From positions 164,753-228,752 of the forward strand of contig NZ_JAAGOA010000012.1 of assembly GCF_010550675.1 (NCBI RefSeq): a stretch of 64,000 bases of DNA, given 5' to 3'. Of this stretch, positions 62,972-64,000 are shown one piece after another; the first letter of the stretch is position 1; each line of letters starts with the position of its first letter. The DNA is from Phytoactinopolyspora halotolerans. Lineage in GTDB: Bacteria; Actinomycetota; Actinomycetes; Jiangellales; Jiangellaceae. The notes beneath the pieces are model-generated. The model searched no databases and was not told the DNA's origin. It was given only the letters and a program-made list of their open reading frames with translations. Position numbers and translations under genes: made by a program.

Positions 62972-63265
62972 TCAGCCGAGCTTGCCCAGAATCCCGGTCA
63001 TCTGCTCCGCGTTGAAAGCCCGAAGCGTGGAGGTCCGGATGTTGCCCTGGGAACCGAGGGCCAACAGGAAAGCGGTCCCGGTTTCGTCGTCCGGAAACTC
63101 GGCGATCGACACGATGTCGTACTCGCCGACGGTCCAGTAGACGTCCCTCAGGGTGCCACCCATGCGCTCGGCAAGATCGGTGGCTGCCTGTGCGCGCTCG
63201 ACGGTCTCCTTGGTGTTCCGGACACCCTGATCCGTCCAGTTGATCAAGCTGATGTACGTGGGCAT
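62972..63265 (-). CDS. GYD domain protein
   Basis: 97 aa; two adjacent ATGs at 63268 and 63265 follow GGGGTGAGG, the second gives better spacing. MPTYISLINWTDQGVRNTKE, then GEYDIVSIAEFPDDETGTAF, is the GYD ferredoxin-like fold family. Small soluble protein of unknown function. Confidence 0.88.
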   Translation of the reverse strand: MPTYISLINWTDQGVRNTKETVERAQAATDLAERMGGTLRDVYWTVGEYDIVSIAEFPDDETGTAFLLALGSQGNIRTSTLRAFNAEQMTGILGKLG

Positions 63266-63939
63266 CATCCTCACCCCCCGCGAGGTTGTTCCACACCGAC
63301 ATCGTCGTTTCTGCCAACGACGATGCTTCAAAGCTACGCCCAGTTGGCCGCGTTGGGAACGCTGTGCGCTGTCGAAATCCGACGATGTGCCTCGTCGCCT
63401 GTTCTGGCTACCGGCCGCTGGGCCTGCGTGGACCATGCGACGTGGTGACCGCCTCGGTTCTTCGAGCTATTCGACCTCGCCGTACGGTGCTGTGTGATGA
63501 GCCGTGAGAGTTTCGCCGGTTTAGGTGGGTCGTGTACCGGGTCGTGCATGTTTCGACCGCCGGCAGCGGGCAGGACGCGCACGACCAGGTACACGACTCC
63601 TCACACACGGCTCTGAGCGGCTTTCATTCACACGGCAGCTCTCACGACCGGGCCTGGAACGGACGGAGTGCACACAGCCGCCCACACGACGCGGTTGTGG
63701 GCAGCGCCGTGTGAAAAGAACCCGGTCGCCACCCGACCGTGCGGTCCGCCGTGTGAGGTGGGCCGGTCGACGGTCCGGCGGTGCCCTGTCACAGGGCCTG
63801 CGAGCATGCCGGCGCGGACGCCCGCAACGCACGGGCGTCTGCGCTCAGCGCGATGTCGGGTCACACGGAAGCGAGGAAGCTTACGCCCCCGCCGAGCGGG
63901 GGACGTCCGTGCGTTTCGTCGTTGTGCGTACCGCGCGCC
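63266..63939. repeat. Gene-free region with ~41-bp repeat family
   Basis: No gene seen. CGTGTGA-type units lie at 63503 (diverged), 63543 (diverged), 63708 and 63750. Reversed ones (TCACACG-type) lie around 63590, 63628 and 63670. The copy at 63503 aligns with the one at 54032 over TCGCCGGTT and GTCGTG. Confidence 0.65.
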
Positions 63940-63954
63940 ATGTAGCCGCTACAT
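63940..63954 (+). promoter_or_regulatory. Perfect 15-bp palindrome
   Basis: ATGTAGC-C-GCTACAT, 9 nt before the ATG at 63964. Size and position fit a toxin-antitoxin autoregulatory operator. Confidence 0.65.
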
Positions 63955-63963
63955 TGAATCCTG

Positions 63964-64000
63964 ATGAGACTCGTCCTCAAGCTTCACGAGGACCTCTTGC
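63964..64000 (+). CDS. Possible VapB-like antitoxin, 5' end (partial)
   Basis: Only 12 codons lie inside the window: MRLVLKLHEDLL. The pattern M-R-x-x-L-x-L-x-x-D-L-L is typical of the N-terminal strand and first helix of VapB/ribbon-helix-helix antitoxins. No strong ribosome site is visible; it is too short for certainty. Confidence 0.4.
   Translation, partial: MRLVLKLHEDLL

Overview
The window is GC-rich throughout, with dense operons and frequent ATGA/GTGA/TGATG start-stop overlaps. It carries actinobacterial marker genes: a qcrCAB-type bc1 branch, AceE-type pyruvate dehydrogenase, DUF3052, a fasR-fabD-fabH-acpP-fabF locus, a PopR/ClgR-like regulator beside paired clpP genes, and a pSAM2-type integrative element. 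I read it as the chromosome of a filamentous or soil actinomycete. A Jiangella-like genus is only a guess.

Layout. 1-2.8 kb: end of an alternative cytochrome bc1 branch (qcrC tail, qcrA, qcrB). 2.8-12.3 kb: accessory metabolism and a DUF222/HNH protein (pyruvyl-transferase-like protein, DUF6158, PPC protein, pyruvate-oxidase-like TPP enzyme, enolase-superfamily enzyme, SDR). 12.4-20.9 kb: a complex-I-like operon with only the membrane subunits A, H, J, K, L, M and N plus a hybrid His-rich NuoB/NuoD-like protein. The Fe-S and NADH-input subunits are absent. 21.3-26.5 kb: a formate dehydrogenase whose catalytic subunit is a selenoprotein (in-frame UGA plus a SECIS-like hairpin), its four-cluster ferredoxin-like subunit and an NrfD-type membrane subunit. 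26.4-28.1 kb: a broken permease and an acetate/formate-type transporter. 28.1-32.4 kb: the complete selenocysteine machinery (selB, selA, tRNA-Sec, divergent selD). From 12 to 32 kb this forms one coherent formate-oxidation and energy-coupling island that brings its own selenium decoding system.

32.5-38.6 kb: an ABC-2 exporter behind a palindromic operator, a PopR-like regulator, two clpP genes with a PopR-like site upstream, a secreted phosphodiesterase and a two-TM ion channel. 38.7-48.9 kb: a 10.2-kb AICE (actinomycete integrative and conjugative element) integrated into a tRNA-Val(TAC) gene and bounded by 43-bp direct repeats. It holds int, xis, a Rep initiator, an FtsK/Tra-type translocase, a Pra-like activator, a GntR (KorSA-like) repressor with an operator-overlapped promoter, an XRE-TPR/flavoprotein pair, and a lower-GC cargo gene that fuses a DUF262 domain to a Schlafen AlbA_2-type domain. 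That gene is a candidate defence effector.

49.1-53.6 kb: zinc-ribbon protein, peroxiredoxin, DUF3052 protein and aceE. 53.6-54.5 kb: a gene-free stretch packed with two families of short tandem repeats. 54.5-62.9 kb: pirin, fasR, an inserted IclR regulator, and the fatty-acid operon fabD-fabH-acpP-fabF-accD, in which FabD carries an extra biotinyl/lipoyl-like domain lacking the modifiable lysine. 63-64 kb: a GYD-domain protein, more of the ~41-bp repeat family, and, cut by the window end, what looks like the start of a VapB-like antitoxin behind a perfect palindrome.
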